This document shows positions 1 to 6,517 of a stretch of DNA of 64,000 bases, in pieces; the stretch's first letter is position 1, and each line of letters opens with the position of its first letter. Location: the NCBI GenBank assembly GCA_951812305.1, contig CATOSB010000008.1, positions 124,001-188,000 of the forward strand. The letters run 5' to 3'. The stretch comes from an uncultured Paracoccaceae bacterium. GTDB lineage: Bacteria > Pseudomonadota > Alphaproteobacteria > Rhodobacterales > Rhodobacteraceae. Below the pieces are notes generated by a model, which saw nothing but the letters and a program-made list of their open reading frames with translations, did no database searches and was not told the DNA's origin. The translations under genes were made by a program, and so were the position numbers.

Positions 1-279
1 GCCGGTCGCGTCGACGCGGTGGGTGACCGACGATCCCAGACGCCCGGATTTGACAAGTGTCTGCCCGCCGTCCCGACCGGCGCGTTTCGAGGGTGGCCAT
101 TTTTTGCCATCCGGGCCGGTCCCGGTCTCAAAGCGCCGCGCGACCGTCGCCACGAGCATGGCGCCGATCTCGTCAAAGACCGCGCGCGGGTCCTCCGCGA
201 CGCGCTCCATCCGCGTGAGCGCCCCCCGGACCTCCGCATCGTCCCACTCCAGATCGATCCTGACGCCGGCACCGGCCAT
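1..279 (-). CDS. Phage virion morphogenesis protein (Mu gpG-like), partial
   Basis: Minus-strand ORF starting at the ATG at 279 and running off the left edge, so the C-terminus is missing. The visible 93 residues start MAGAGVRIDLEWDD and contain the pattern RRFETGTGPDGKKWPPSK followed by TLVKSGRLGSSVT. That matches the phage virion morphogenesis/tail completion family (Mu gpG, Phage_tail_S), which acts in head or tail completion. It begins one base after the stop of the gp36-like gene, so it belongs to the same leftward structural operon, and tail genes are expected further left outside the window. Function is by family resemblance only. Confidence 0.8.
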   Translation of the reverse strand, partial: MAGAGVRIDLEWDDAEVRGALTRMERVAEDPRAVFDEIGAMLVATVARRFETGTGPDGKKWPPSKRAGRDGGQTLVKSGRLGSSVTHRVDATG

Positions 280-280
280 G

Positions 281-730
281 TCAGCACTCCCCCGGTGCGC
301 CACGGCCCAGGGCGACGGCGATCACCGCAGACGGCCCCCGCACAGAGATCAGCGTCTCCTCGCGGCGCGCCACGATGGAACTGGCGGCGTCAAGCAGCGC
401 GCTCTTGCCATCGACCAACCCGCGCAGCGCCGAGCGCGCCGCGCGGGCGCGGGCGATCACGCCTTCGGGCGGTGCCTCGTCATAGAGCCTGAGCCGCGCC
501 AGATCGCAGGCCGCCGCGGTCAGCGCCGGCCAGGGGCCGGGGCCTTCCAGCGGCAGATCCCAGGCCCGCGCCAGGGCCGCGTCGATCTCGGCGGAGACAT
601 CCGCCAGGACCGCGTCAATGCGGCCCGGATCGTCGCGCCCGTCCATGTCCTCGTCAGCCAGATCGCCGATCTCGCAAGACCCGAAGCGCGCCACCAGATC
701 GGCGCGGGTCGCGTAACGGGTCGGCCTCAT
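281..730 (-). CDS. Mu gp36-like head-tail protein (DUF1320)
   Basis: 149-aa protein starting MRPTRYATRADLVARFG, with alpha-helical segments rich in Ala, Arg and Leu and the pattern AACDLARLRLYDEAPPEGVIARARAA cut here only by description. This is the DUF1320 (Mu gp36) pattern of small head-tail connector proteins of Mu-like phages. Its start overlaps the stop of the upstream 72-aa gene by four bases, indicating translational coupling, and it is followed immediately by the gpG-like gene. The role as a head-completion or connector component is inferred from family and position between capsid and tail modules. Confidence 0.8.
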   Translation of the reverse strand: MRPTRYATRADLVARFGSCEIGDLADEDMDGRDDPGRIDAVLADVSAEIDAALARAWDLPLEGPGPWPALTAAACDLARLRLYDEAPPEGVIARARAARSALRGLVDGKSALLDAASSIVARREETLISVRGPSAVIAVALGRGAPGEC

Positions 731-945
731 ACCTCATCCTCTGCCTCGGCGGGAACCGCCGCGCCGTCGGCGATCAGGCCGTCGGCGATGCCCGGCACCA
801 TGTCCAGAATGGCTCCGGTCTCATGGCGGACCCGGTCGATCTGCACCGGCGTGGTCAGCCGGACGCGGACCGTTTTGTCAGTCCCGGCACCCGGAGGATC
901 CTTCGCGGGGGTCGTCGTCTGTTTGGCCGGTTTCCGCTGCGTCAT
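727..945 (-). CDS. Small phage head-region protein (Mu gp35-position, DUF7210-like)
   Basis: 72-aa protein. The N-terminal 25 residues are Lys/Thr/Pro-rich and probably disordered. The rest (VRVRLTTPVQIDRVRHETG, then a short beta-rich stretch ending in acidic residues) resembles the very small beta proteins encoded between capsid and gp36 in many Mu-like and siphoviral head operons. The DUF7210-like assignment is tentative. It lies 15 bp downstream of the capsid gene and overlaps the gp36-like start. Probable minor capsid-associated protein; no catalytic motif is visible. Confidence 0.6.
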   Translation of the reverse strand: MTQRKPAKQTTTPAKDPPGAGTDKTVRVRLTTPVQIDRVRHETGAILDMVPGIADGLIADGAAVPAEAEDEV

Positions 946-960
946 CTCTCACCCCACCCG

Positions 961-1914
961 TTACGCCACGGCGTCTTTGATAAGATAGCCGGCCGCAGGG
1001 GCCAGAATCCGCTCCTCGCAGCTGTCGACCACGCGGATGCGGTGCAGCCCGCGTGCGCCGCGCGCACCCTCGAATCGGGAATAGACCTCAAGACCACGAT
1101 AGCCCGCGGTCACACCCAGTTGCGGTGCGCCCATGGGATCAGGCGCGGGCGACCGGCGATAGAGCAGCGCCGACTTGCCCCAGATGCGGGCGAGCGTTGG
1201 CGGCTGGCCTTGCGCGGCGGTGTTGATCCGGCTCTGTCCGACGACGATGTCCTCAAGTTCGAAGAGATCGGCAATGGCGCGCCGCGCGGCGATGGCGACA
1301 TCGCCCGAGGTCGCGTTGACCGCCTTGGCGATCTTCTTGTGCGATCTGAGCTTCAGCCAGACCGAAGAACCCATGGCAAGATGCGTGGGCGCCACGATCA
1401 TCGCGTCGATCGCCTTGAGAATATCATCGACCGGATCGGAATGGGCGTGGTCAGCCGACCACTGGTCGTTGACCCCCAGCGTCACCTTGTTGGTGTCGGC
1501 ATATGTGGCGGCGTTCAGGACGAGATCGGCCACGCGCTTCTCGCGCCCGATGGCCAGAAGGTCGGTCAGTGTCATCACCGAGCGGTCGCGCGGGTCGGAG
1601 ACGCCGGGGGGTATGTTGCGGATGTCATCGTCCGGAATGAGGTCCTGCAGACCGTAATCGGTGACCATGCCGGCCATCTCGGTCGCACTCAGGTGTACGG
1701 TCGTGGGGTCCGAGCGCCGCCCGATCCGCGTGTCGGGAAGCGTGTAGCTTTCGGCCAGCGGATAAGCGGTGTAGCGGTAGGTCCGCAAGGGCACCGTGAC
1801 ACGCGGCAGCACCAGATCGGCGATGTAGGCCGGGTTGCGGTACCCTATCGCAATGCCGGTGCGCGTCTCGTCGACCGGATAGGCCGAGCCGGGATGGGGG
1901 ATTGGGTCGGGCAT
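961..1914 (-). CDS. Major capsid protein
   Basis: 317-aa protein directly downstream of the decoration gene and upstream of connector genes, which is the capsid position in the head operon. It starts MPDPIPHPGSAYPVDETRTGIAIGYRN and contains YIADLVLPRVTV, a capsid-type segment, and a long mixed alpha/beta body with the HK97-like pattern of a spine-like helix (DLLAIGREKRVADLVLN) followed by beta-strand regions. It carries no prohead protease cleavage signal that I can recognise. It is closer to the capsid type of B3-like or roseophage Mu-like phages than to Mu gpT itself; that comparison is from memory, not a search. Confidence 0.75.
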   Translation of the reverse strand: MPDPIPHPGSAYPVDETRTGIAIGYRNPAYIADLVLPRVTVPLRTYRYTAYPLAESYTLPDTRIGRRSDPTTVHLSATEMAGMVTDYGLQDLIPDDDIRNIPPGVSDPRDRSVMTLTDLLAIGREKRVADLVLNAATYADTNKVTLGVNDQWSADHAHSDPVDDILKAIDAMIVAPTHLAMGSSVWLKLRSHKKIAKAVNATSGDVAIAARRAIADLFELEDIVVGQSRINTAAQGQPPTLARIWGKSALLYRRSPAPDPMGAPQLGVTAGYRGLEVYSRFEGARGARGLHRIRVVDSCEERILAPAAGYLIKDAVA

Positions 1915-1925
1915 CTGCTGTCTCC

Positions 1926-2666
1926 TCAGATCCGTTGCGGTGCGACCAGCACCTGGATGATGGCACCGTCCGCGCCCGCGGTGAGGGCGATGCCGACAAC
2001 GAAGTCTTTCGCGGTTGTGGTTGCGACCGCCTTGCCGTCGGCATCGGCCTTTAGGCTGGCACCGCGCGCGACCGCACCGCCCGCCTCGCAGAGGGCGGTC
2101 CCGGCGAGGTGGACATCCACCGTCGCGCCGGACGCTGTGTTGACCTCGGAGGAGATGCCGATCGGGCGCTCGGCGATCGTGGTATCGCTGCTGGCGTCGG
2201 CCTGGATCACCGCACCATCGGCGGTGCCGATCTGCACGATGCGTCGCGCCGCGATGGGCCCGCCGGCCGTAAACGCGCGCGCCATCATGTAGATGCGCTG
2301 CGGTGCGATCAGCACCGGGATGATGTCGCCGTCCGCCGCGGCGGAGGTCAGGGCAATGCCGACCACAAAATCGTTCCCGGTTTCGGTTGCGACCGCCTTG
2401 CCGCTGGCATCGGCCTTGACCGACGCGCCGCGCGTGACCGCACCGCCCGCCACGCAGAGGGCAATGCCGGCGAGGTGGACATCCACCGTCGCGCCGGACG
2501 CTGTGTTGACCTCGGAGGAGATGCCGATCGGGCGCTCGGCGATCGTGGTATCGCTGTCGGCGTCGGCCTGGATCACAGCGCCGTCGGCGGTACCGATCTG
2601 CACGATGCGTCGTGCCTTGATGGTGCCGCCCGCCAGAAAGGCGCGGGTAAGTGTTGGGTTATGCAT
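1926..2666 (-). CDS. Head decoration protein, two fused DUF2190-like copies
   Basis: 246-aa protein made of two near-identical halves. Residues about 1-124 start MHNPTLTRAFLAGG and residues about 127-246 start MARAFTAGGPIAA; both then contain RRIVQIGTADGAVIQADA, TIAERPIGISSEVNTASGA and end in APQRI. The unit resembles DUF2190 (capsid decoration) proteins, normally encoded as one copy of about 110-130 residues, so this is a tandem in-frame fusion. It sits between the protease and the capsid gene. Its expected role is binding the outside of the capsid as a stabiliser, here possibly as a covalent dimer. Confidence 0.75.
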   Translation of the reverse strand: MHNPTLTRAFLAGGTIKARRIVQIGTADGAVIQADADSDTTIAERPIGISSEVNTASGATVDVHLAGIALCVAGGAVTRGASVKADASGKAVATETGNDFVVGIALTSAAADGDIIPVLIAPQRIYMMARAFTAGGPIAARRIVQIGTADGAVIQADASSDTTIAERPIGISSEVNTASGATVDVHLAGTALCEAGGAVARGASLKADADGKAVATTTAKDFVVGIALTAGADGAIIQVLVAPQRI

Positions 2667-4005
2667 GCGCCGCCTCCCCTGCGAGAACCTGGCGCACCGC
2701 CAGATCCAGCGTCAGCGTGCCGGTGGTGTCCGCGGCCAGAAGCGCATTGGCGCGGCGCGCCAGCACATTCCGGTCAACCCCGGCGGGATCGGCTGCCTGG
2801 GTGTAAATATCCACGCCTGGCGCCTCGCCCGAGAGTTCGCGCAGCTCCGGCCCGCGCCGGGGCAGACCCTTGAGGAACGCCTCCAGCACATCCGCCGGGC
2901 TGGCGCGCGTCGCGGTGCCGTCCTCAGCGCTCAGCGCGATGGTGTCGCCCTCACCGGTTCCCGCCAGACTTGCGCAAAGCGCCGTCAGTGGTTCCGCCTC
3001 GGCGGGCAGCACACGGCCGGCCTGGACATGGGCGGCGATCCGGGTGCGCGCCGCGGCCTGCTGTTCGGCGGCCAGGCGGGCCACGCGCTCGCCTGTCAGC
3101 GCCGCGGTAAGTTCGGCGACCTGCACCGCCAGTTCCCCGCCCGCGGCGGGCGGCTCTGCGGCTGGCGCGGTTGCGCCGGGGATGGGAATGTCGTCGGGCA
3201 TCGGGGGTTCCTTTTCAGTGACCGCCGGCGCGCGGCGGGAGGTGAAGTGAGGGGCGGGTGCGCCGCCGGGGTCTGTGCCGGGGTCTGTGCCGGTGGCGAG
3301 GGTCGCGCCGAGCCTGCCGACCAGCGCCACCATATCCTCGGGCTCTGCCAGCTCGCGCAGCGTATCGAGCGACCATGCCGGCATCACCCGGTCGGCCGTC
3401 GTGATCGTCGAGCGCTCGATCACCCATTCGCGCAGCGAGCGCAGCATGCTCTCGACCGCATACCAGCCCAGACGCTCCTCGGCCCCTCCGAGCGGGGCGG
3501 CCAGCGCGGTATCGATCGGCGCGGACAGCGCGATCGTCATGCCCTTCGGGTGGCGCGAGAAATGTGATGGTGCCAGCCCGTCAACGGCGGGCGATGCCGC
3601 GCCCAGAAACGCCAGGTGGTCAAGCACCCAGCCTGCGTGGTCATTGACTGCACCGATCGAGCGGGGGGCATACCGGCCCGCCTGACAGGCCGCCCGGAAG
3701 CCCTCGTCGAGCCGCGTGAGCCGCGCCTGAAGGCGGTCGCCGACACGGCGCAGCCGATCCACCCAGCCCTGCGCGGGAACATCGTCGCTCGTCGGATGGC
3801 CGAGCACGACAGGGGCCGGGTCGGCGCGCTCGAAATTGGCCACCATCTCGTCGAGATCGGCCTCGTCAAGCGTCACAGGCCCGGTCGAGGCTGTAAAGCT
3901 TCCCGTGCGGCAGATGTCGATCCAGCCGTCAAGGGCGGAGAGCGTAGCGGGTCCGCCCGGCGTAGAGGGCGAAGGGGCGGGATTGTGGAGCATGGGATCG
4001 GGCAT
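2659..4005 (-). CDS. Mu gpI-like head maturation protease/scaffold
   Basis: 448-aa protein counting from the ATG at 4005. That start is preferred over the ATG at 4053 because GGGCGGTGAT lies just upstream and because 4053 lies inside the regulatory palindrome. The N-terminal half (DGWIDICRTGSFTASTGPVTLDEADLDEMVANFE, described in parts, then PVVLGHPTSDDVPAQGWVDRL) is the Mu I-like protease pattern. The region around residues 300-345 is Ala/Glu-rich and coiled (AEQQAAARTRIAAHVQ), as expected for the scaffold-like C-terminus. It is first gene of the leftward head operon. If the minus-strand promoter described at 4016-4061 is used, the 5' leader would be only a few bases, which could favour the ATG at 3993. 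Confidence 0.8.
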   Translation of the reverse strand: MPDPMLHNPAPSPSTPGGPATLSALDGWIDICRTGSFTASTGPVTLDEADLDEMVANFERADPAPVVLGHPTSDDVPAQGWVDRLRRVGDRLQARLTRLDEGFRAACQAGRYAPRSIGAVNDHAGWVLDHLAFLGAASPAVDGLAPSHFSRHPKGMTIALSAPIDTALAAPLGGAEERLGWYAVESMLRSLREWVIERSTITTADRVMPAWSLDTLRELAEPEDMVALVGRLGATLATGTDPGTDPGGAPAPHFTSRRAPAVTEKEPPMPDDIPIPGATAPAAEPPAAGGELAVQVAELTAALTGERVARLAAEQQAAARTRIAAHVQAGRVLPAEAEPLTALCASLAGTGEGDTIALSAEDGTATRASPADVLEAFLKGLPRRGPELRELSGEAPGVDIYTQAADPAGVDRNVLARRANALLAADTTGTLTLDLAVRQVLAGEAAHA

Positions 4006-4015
4006 ATCACCGCCC

Positions 4016-4089
4016 GGTATAGCCGATCCCGGCGCGCGGGTGCAGCGGACCATGGTCCGCTAACAACGACCCGGCGTGCGCGCTAGGAT
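4016..4089. promoter_or_regulatory. Bidirectional candidate late promoter with 18-bp palindrome (box 1)
   Basis: AGCGGACCATGGTCCGCT at 4044-4061 is a perfect 18-bp palindrome in the gap between the divergent head operon and lysis cassette. On the plus strand TAGGAT (4084-4089) and on the minus strand TATACC (4021-4016) both begin exactly 31.5 bp from the palindrome centre. The same spacing is found at three other copies in the prophage. A dyad centred at -43.5 is the position I recall for the Mor activator site at Mu Pm. Activation by the Mor/C-family protein at 19733-20095 is inferred. Confidence 0.7.
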
Positions 4090-4124
4090 GGGCCTGATCC
4101 CACCGCAACCTCTATGGAAGCCCC

Positions 4125-4766
4125 ATGTCCCGCCGGATCGACGAGATCATCATCCACTGCACCGCCACTCGGGCCGATTGGTGGAAAAGCCGAAACGCCA
4201 ACCAGAAAGTCGCCGAGGTCCGCCGATGGCACGTCGAGGATCGCGGCTGGTCCGATATCGGCTACCACTTTCTGATTGATCGGGACGGCGCGGTGAGCGA
4301 GGGGCGTCCGCTTGAGCGCGCTGGCGCACACGCCAAGGGACACAATAAGCGCAGCATCGGCATTGCGCTGTTCGGCGGTCATGGCGGCTCGGAGAACGAC
4401 TTGTTCAGCGATCATTTCACGCCCGAGCAGGAGAGGGCTCTGCGGGGGCTGATCGAGCGGCTAGGGTCGCGGTTCGGCGACCTCAAGGTCTCCGGCCACA
4501 ACCAGTATGCCGCGAAGGCCTGTCCCTGTTTCAGTGTGCCGGAGTGGCGCGCGGGCAAGCCCGTGCGCACGAGCCCCGTGCAATCCACTACGCTGCAGGC
4601 CTCAGCGACCCAGATCGCCGCCGCCACAGGCACCGGTGCAACAGCACTCGCCGCACTCGACGGCACCGCGCAGGCAATTGCCCTGACCCTCGCCGGAACA
4701 ATCGCCCTCGCCGCCCTCTGGATCATGCGCGAGCGGCTCAGGAAGTGGGCCGGGGGAGACCGCTGA
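4125..4766 (+). CDS. Endolysin: N-acetylmuramoyl-L-alanine amidase with C-terminal membrane anchor
   Basis: 213-aa protein. Residues 1-140 are an Amidase_2/T7-lysozyme-like domain: zinc ligands predicted at H11 (IIIHCTATR), H125 (SGHNQYAAKACPCF) and C133, with Tyr47 in IGYHFLIDRDG and Lys131 two residues before the Cys. The H-to-C spacing of 8 equals that of T7 lysozyme as I recall it (H122, C130). The reaction would be cleavage of the peptidoglycan amide bond between MurNAc and L-Ala. Residues about 183-201 form one hydrophobic helix followed by RERLRKWAGG, so the enzyme may be held in the inner membrane. It is first gene of the rightward lysis cassette. Confidence 0.9.
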   Translation: MSRRIDEIIIHCTATRADWWKSRNANQKVAEVRRWHVEDRGWSDIGYHFLIDRDGAVSEGRPLERAGAHAKGHNKRSIGIALFGGHGGSENDLFSDHFTPEQERALRGLIERLGSRFGDLKVSGHNQYAAKACPCFSVPEWRAGKPVRTSPVQSTTLQASATQIAAATGTGATALAALDGTAQAIALTLAGTIALAALWIMRERLRKWAGGDR

Positions 4767-4767
4767 T

Positions 4768-5064
4768 ATGCGAACTGCCGTCGTCGCACTCGCCCTGACC
4801 GCAACACTGCAGGCTACCTCCGCCACCGCCAACGGGTCCGCCTGCTTTGATACCGATACCCTCAGAGCCCGGCTGGAGGCGCGCTATGGCGAGACCTCCC
4901 AGAGCCTTGGCCTGACCGCGAAAGGGGCGCTTATGGTGCTCGTGGCCAACACGAAGACCGGCACATGGACCGCGATCATCATCCACCCCGACGGCGTGAC
5001 ATGCGTCGCCGCCAGCGGAACGAACTGGCAGGTCACCGCAACAAAGATCGGCGAACCTACCTGA
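4768..5064 (+). CDS. Small secreted lysis-cassette protein
   Basis: 98-aa protein with a Sec-type signal peptide (MRTAVVALALTATLQATSATA) and a mature part containing two Cys residues (SACFDT and GVTCVA) that could form a disulfide. The mature region is beta-rich (GALMVLVANTKTGTWTAIII). It starts two bases after the amidase stop, so the two are co-translated. I do not recognise a named family; similar small exported proteins are common in alphaproteobacterial phage lysis regions. A periplasmic function linked to lysis is inferred from position. Confidence 0.65.
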   Translation: MRTAVVALALTATLQATSATANGSACFDTDTLRARLEARYGETSQSLGLTAKGALMVLVANTKTGTWTAIIIHPDGVTCVAASGTNWQVTATKIGEPT

Positions 5065-5092
5065 TACACCAGTCCCTGAAAGGAACTGATCT

Positions 5093-5236
5093 ATGCCTGT
5101 AACAGCCGCCACCATGACCCTCCTTTCATCCAATGCAATAATTGCGTTAATAATTATCGCCGTACTTGGTTTTCTCGCGTTTGCCTGCTGGAAGATCTGG
5201 AATATTTTACGCGACTTCAATGGTGATCGGGATTAA
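5093..5236 (+). CDS. 47-aa single-span membrane protein, holin candidate
   Basis: Too short for standard ORF lists. ATG at 5093 is preceded by AAAGGAACTGATCT, a good ribosome binding site. The product starts MPVTAATMTLLSS and has one strong hydrophobic helix (NAIIALIIIAVLGFLAFACW) followed by KIWNILRDFNGDRD. Its stop overlaps the start of the next gene by 17 bases. Size, topology and position between endolysin and spanins fit a small (class III-like) holin or antiholin, but this is inferred from context. Confidence 0.6.
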   Translation: MPVTAATMTLLSSNAIIALIIIAVLGFLAFACWKIWNILRDFNGDRD

Positions 5237-5474
5237 CCTGGTGTTCGCCGTCCTCGCCCGCCTGATCCCCTCCAAAGCCGCGCTCTATGCGGGCCTCGCC
5301 GCCCTTGGGGCCGTGGTCATGGCTCTGATCCGTATGGATGCAAAACGCGATGAGCGGCGGAACGCACAACTCAAGGACCATGAGCATGCAGAAGATATCG
5401 AAGATGACGTTGCTCGCAGCCGCGCTGATCCTGAGCGGCTGCGCAAATACGACGACACCGGGTGGCGCGACTGA
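5220..5474 (+). CDS. Inner-membrane spanin (Rz-like)
   Basis: 84-aa protein from ATG 5220. An N-terminal hydrophobic segment (VIGINLVFAVLARLIP...LYAGLAALGAVVMALI) is followed by a highly charged, helical domain (RMDAKRDERRNAQLKDHEHAEDIEDDVARSR split here for length). That is the layout of an i-spanin. Its 3' part contains, in another frame, the start of a lipoprotein gene (5380), the classical overlapping Rz/Rz1 arrangement. Expected role: with the o-spanin, disruption of the outer membrane at the end of lysis. Two hydrophobic stretches instead of one is slightly unusual. Confidence 0.7.
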   Translation: MVIGINLVFAVLARLIPSKAALYAGLAALGAVVMALIRMDAKRDERRNAQLKDHEHAEDIEDDVARSRADPERLRKYDDTGWRD

Positions 5475-5613
5475 GGCCGCGCTCTGCCGCGCATGGGGGA
5501 CCAGCCTGCCCACCCGCTCACGATCCGACACAGAGCAGACGCAGCGCGAGATCGCCAGCGCCTATGCCGACTTCGACGCGGCATGCCCTGACTTCGCACA
5601 CCTGACGCCCTGA
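5380..5613 (+). CDS. Outer-membrane spanin lipoprotein (Rz1-like)
   Basis: 77-aa protein from the ATG at 5380, preceded by TCAAGGACC. Residues 1-21 form a lipoprotein signal peptide with lipobox L-S-G-C at residues 18-21 (LLAAALILSGC), so Cys21 would be lipidated. The mature chain is about 57 residues. The first 95 bases overlap the i-spanin gene in a different frame. An overlapping lipoprotein inside the Rz gene is strong evidence for a spanin pair, even though the mature part shows no recognisable motif. Confidence 0.8.
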   Translation: MSMQKISKMTLLAAALILSGCANTTTPGGATEAALCRAWGTSLPTRSRSDTEQTQREIASAYADFDAACPDFAHLTP

Positions 5614-5628
5614 GCGCGGAGGCGCGCG

Positions 5629-5673
5629 CCGGACCATGGTCCGCTACAAACCAGGGTCCGAATGTGGTGGGAT
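5629..5673 (+). promoter_or_regulatory. Candidate activator-dependent promoter (box 2)
   Basis: CGGACCATGGTCCG at 5630-5643 is followed by CT and, at 5668-5673, TGGGAT, whose first base is 31.5 bp from the palindrome centre, as at the other boxes. It points toward the 45-aa gene at 5701. No equivalent -10 is seen on the minus strand here. Confidence 0.6.
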
Positions 5674-5700
5674 CGCTGCCACCCACAACCCCGACACCCC

Positions 5701-5838
5701 ATGGAGACCGACATGTGCAAAAAACGCCAACACGCCAAGGGAAAGATCGACACTCTGATCCAGGCCATCGACAGGCTCTCGGAGCGGCTGGAAGTCCTGG
5801 TCGCCACGCCGGATGATCGACGCAAAATCGTGAATTAG
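5701..5838 (+). CDS. 45-aa helical protein with its own candidate late promoter
   Basis: Short ORF missed by length filters. Start ATG 5701 (alternative ATG 5713, giving 41 aa). The product begins METDMCKKRQHAKGK, then forms an amphipathic, heptad-like helix (IDTLIQAIDRLSERLEVLV) and ends DRRKIVN. It is the only plus-strand gene between the spanins and the convergent gene at 5897-6232, and it follows box 2 with a leader of about 25 bp. I do not recognise a family. A late-expressed small regulator or morphogenesis factor is possible; a functional RNA from this promoter is an alternative. Confidence 0.5.
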   Translation: METDMCKKRQHAKGKIDTLIQAIDRLSERLEVLVATPDDRRKIVN

Positions 5839-5875
5839 GAAGACGGCTCAACAGAACCTGAAAAGGCGTAGGCTG

Positions 5876-5892
5876 CCGGCGATGATCGCCGG
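5876..5892. terminator. Hairpin between convergent genes
   Basis: CCGGCGA (5876-5882) and TCGCCGG (5886-5892) form a 7-bp stem with a 3-base loop between the stops of the 45-aa gene (plus) and the GrlR-like gene (minus, stop at 5897). There is no U-tract on either side, so it is at best a weak or factor-assisted bidirectional terminator. Confidence 0.4.
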
Positions 5893-5896
5893 AAAG

Positions 5897-6232
5897 TCAG
5901 GAAACGTCACCGATCTTCTCAATCGTAACCTGGACCGGATGGCCCATGAGCGAAAGTTCCCGGGCATCGCCATTTGCAAAGTCTGACGGCCAATCGATGG
6001 TAAGCGGGATCGATTGCCCGGCGGGCAATGGATCGCCCGTGACCAGGACCGAACCGCCCGGCGGAGAGGAAAGCGTTACATTGCCCTTCACTCTTCCATT
6101 CTCCTCAGTGTAAGTACCATGGTAACGACCATTCGAGACATCAACGCCCACAATCGAGCCTCTGCCGATATAGACGGCCCCCATGCCAATTCCTGATTGG
6201 CCCAAATAACGCATTGCATAAAGAGCGCTCAT
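5897..6232 (-). CDS. GrlR-like small beta-barrel regulator (tentative)
   Basis: 111-aa protein with a perfect ribosome binding site (AAGGAGGT) upstream of ATG 6232. The sequence is Gly- and beta-rich: an N-terminal strand (ALYAMRYLGQSGIGMGAVYIG), GSIVGVDVSNGRYHGTYTEENGRVKGNVTLS taken in parts, and a C-terminal strand ending VQVTIEKIG. The G-x-D...Y-x-G-T-Y pattern resembles GrlR-type negative regulators and related phage proteins, but I rate this as weak. It is on the opposite strand to its neighbours, between two late promoters. A lysogenically expressed accessory gene is plausible. Confidence 0.5.
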   Translation of the reverse strand: MSALYAMRYLGQSGIGMGAVYIGRGSIVGVDVSNGRYHGTYTEENGRVKGNVTLSSPPGGSVLVTGDPLPAGQSIPLTIDWPSDFANGDARELSLMGHPVQVTIEKIGDVS

Positions 6233-6312
6233 AGTTACCTCCTTAAGATTGGTTTACCTGCGGCCAGGCGCGAAGCAGGTCATCCGTTCATTCCTCCCAT
6301 TCCGGTACACCG

Positions 6313-6357
6313 GCGGACCATGGTCCGCTGCCCGAACCCCTTGCGGCATGCTATGCC
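6313..6357 (+). promoter_or_regulatory. Candidate activator-dependent promoter (box 3) for the Dam-like gene
   Basis: GCGGACCATGGTCCGC at 6313-6328, then CT(6329) and TATGCC at 6352-6357, again 31.5 bp from the palindrome centre to the first base of the hexamer. It points to the methyltransferase gene at 6518, with a leader of about 150 bases that contains several hairpins. Confidence 0.6.
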
Positions 6358-6401
6358 GCCGCTACGCCGCCACCGCGCCAATGATGGCCAGGACGGGGGC
6401 C

Positions 6402-6487
6402 GGGGTGCTTCCAACACCCCGAACCGGGAGACAAACCTCCCACGACCGGAACCGGCCAGCCCTGGCCGTCCCGCCACCGCAGCTGCG
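6402..6487 (+). promoter_or_regulatory. Structured leader upstream of the Dam-like gene
   Basis: The interval between box 3 and the methyltransferase start holds no gene I can support but contains four consecutive inverted repeats: GGGGTG/CACCCC (6402-6420), GGGAG/CTCCC (6426-6441), CGGCCAG/CTGGCCG (6453-6468) and CCGCAGCTGCGG (6476-6487). A ribosome binding site GGGAGG follows shortly before the start codon. This may be a translational control leader; Mu mom is also controlled at a leader hairpin, which makes the parallel worth testing. Confidence 0.45.
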
Positions 6488-6517
6488 GCGGGATCATGAT
6501 CGTGGGAGGCAGCCCCC

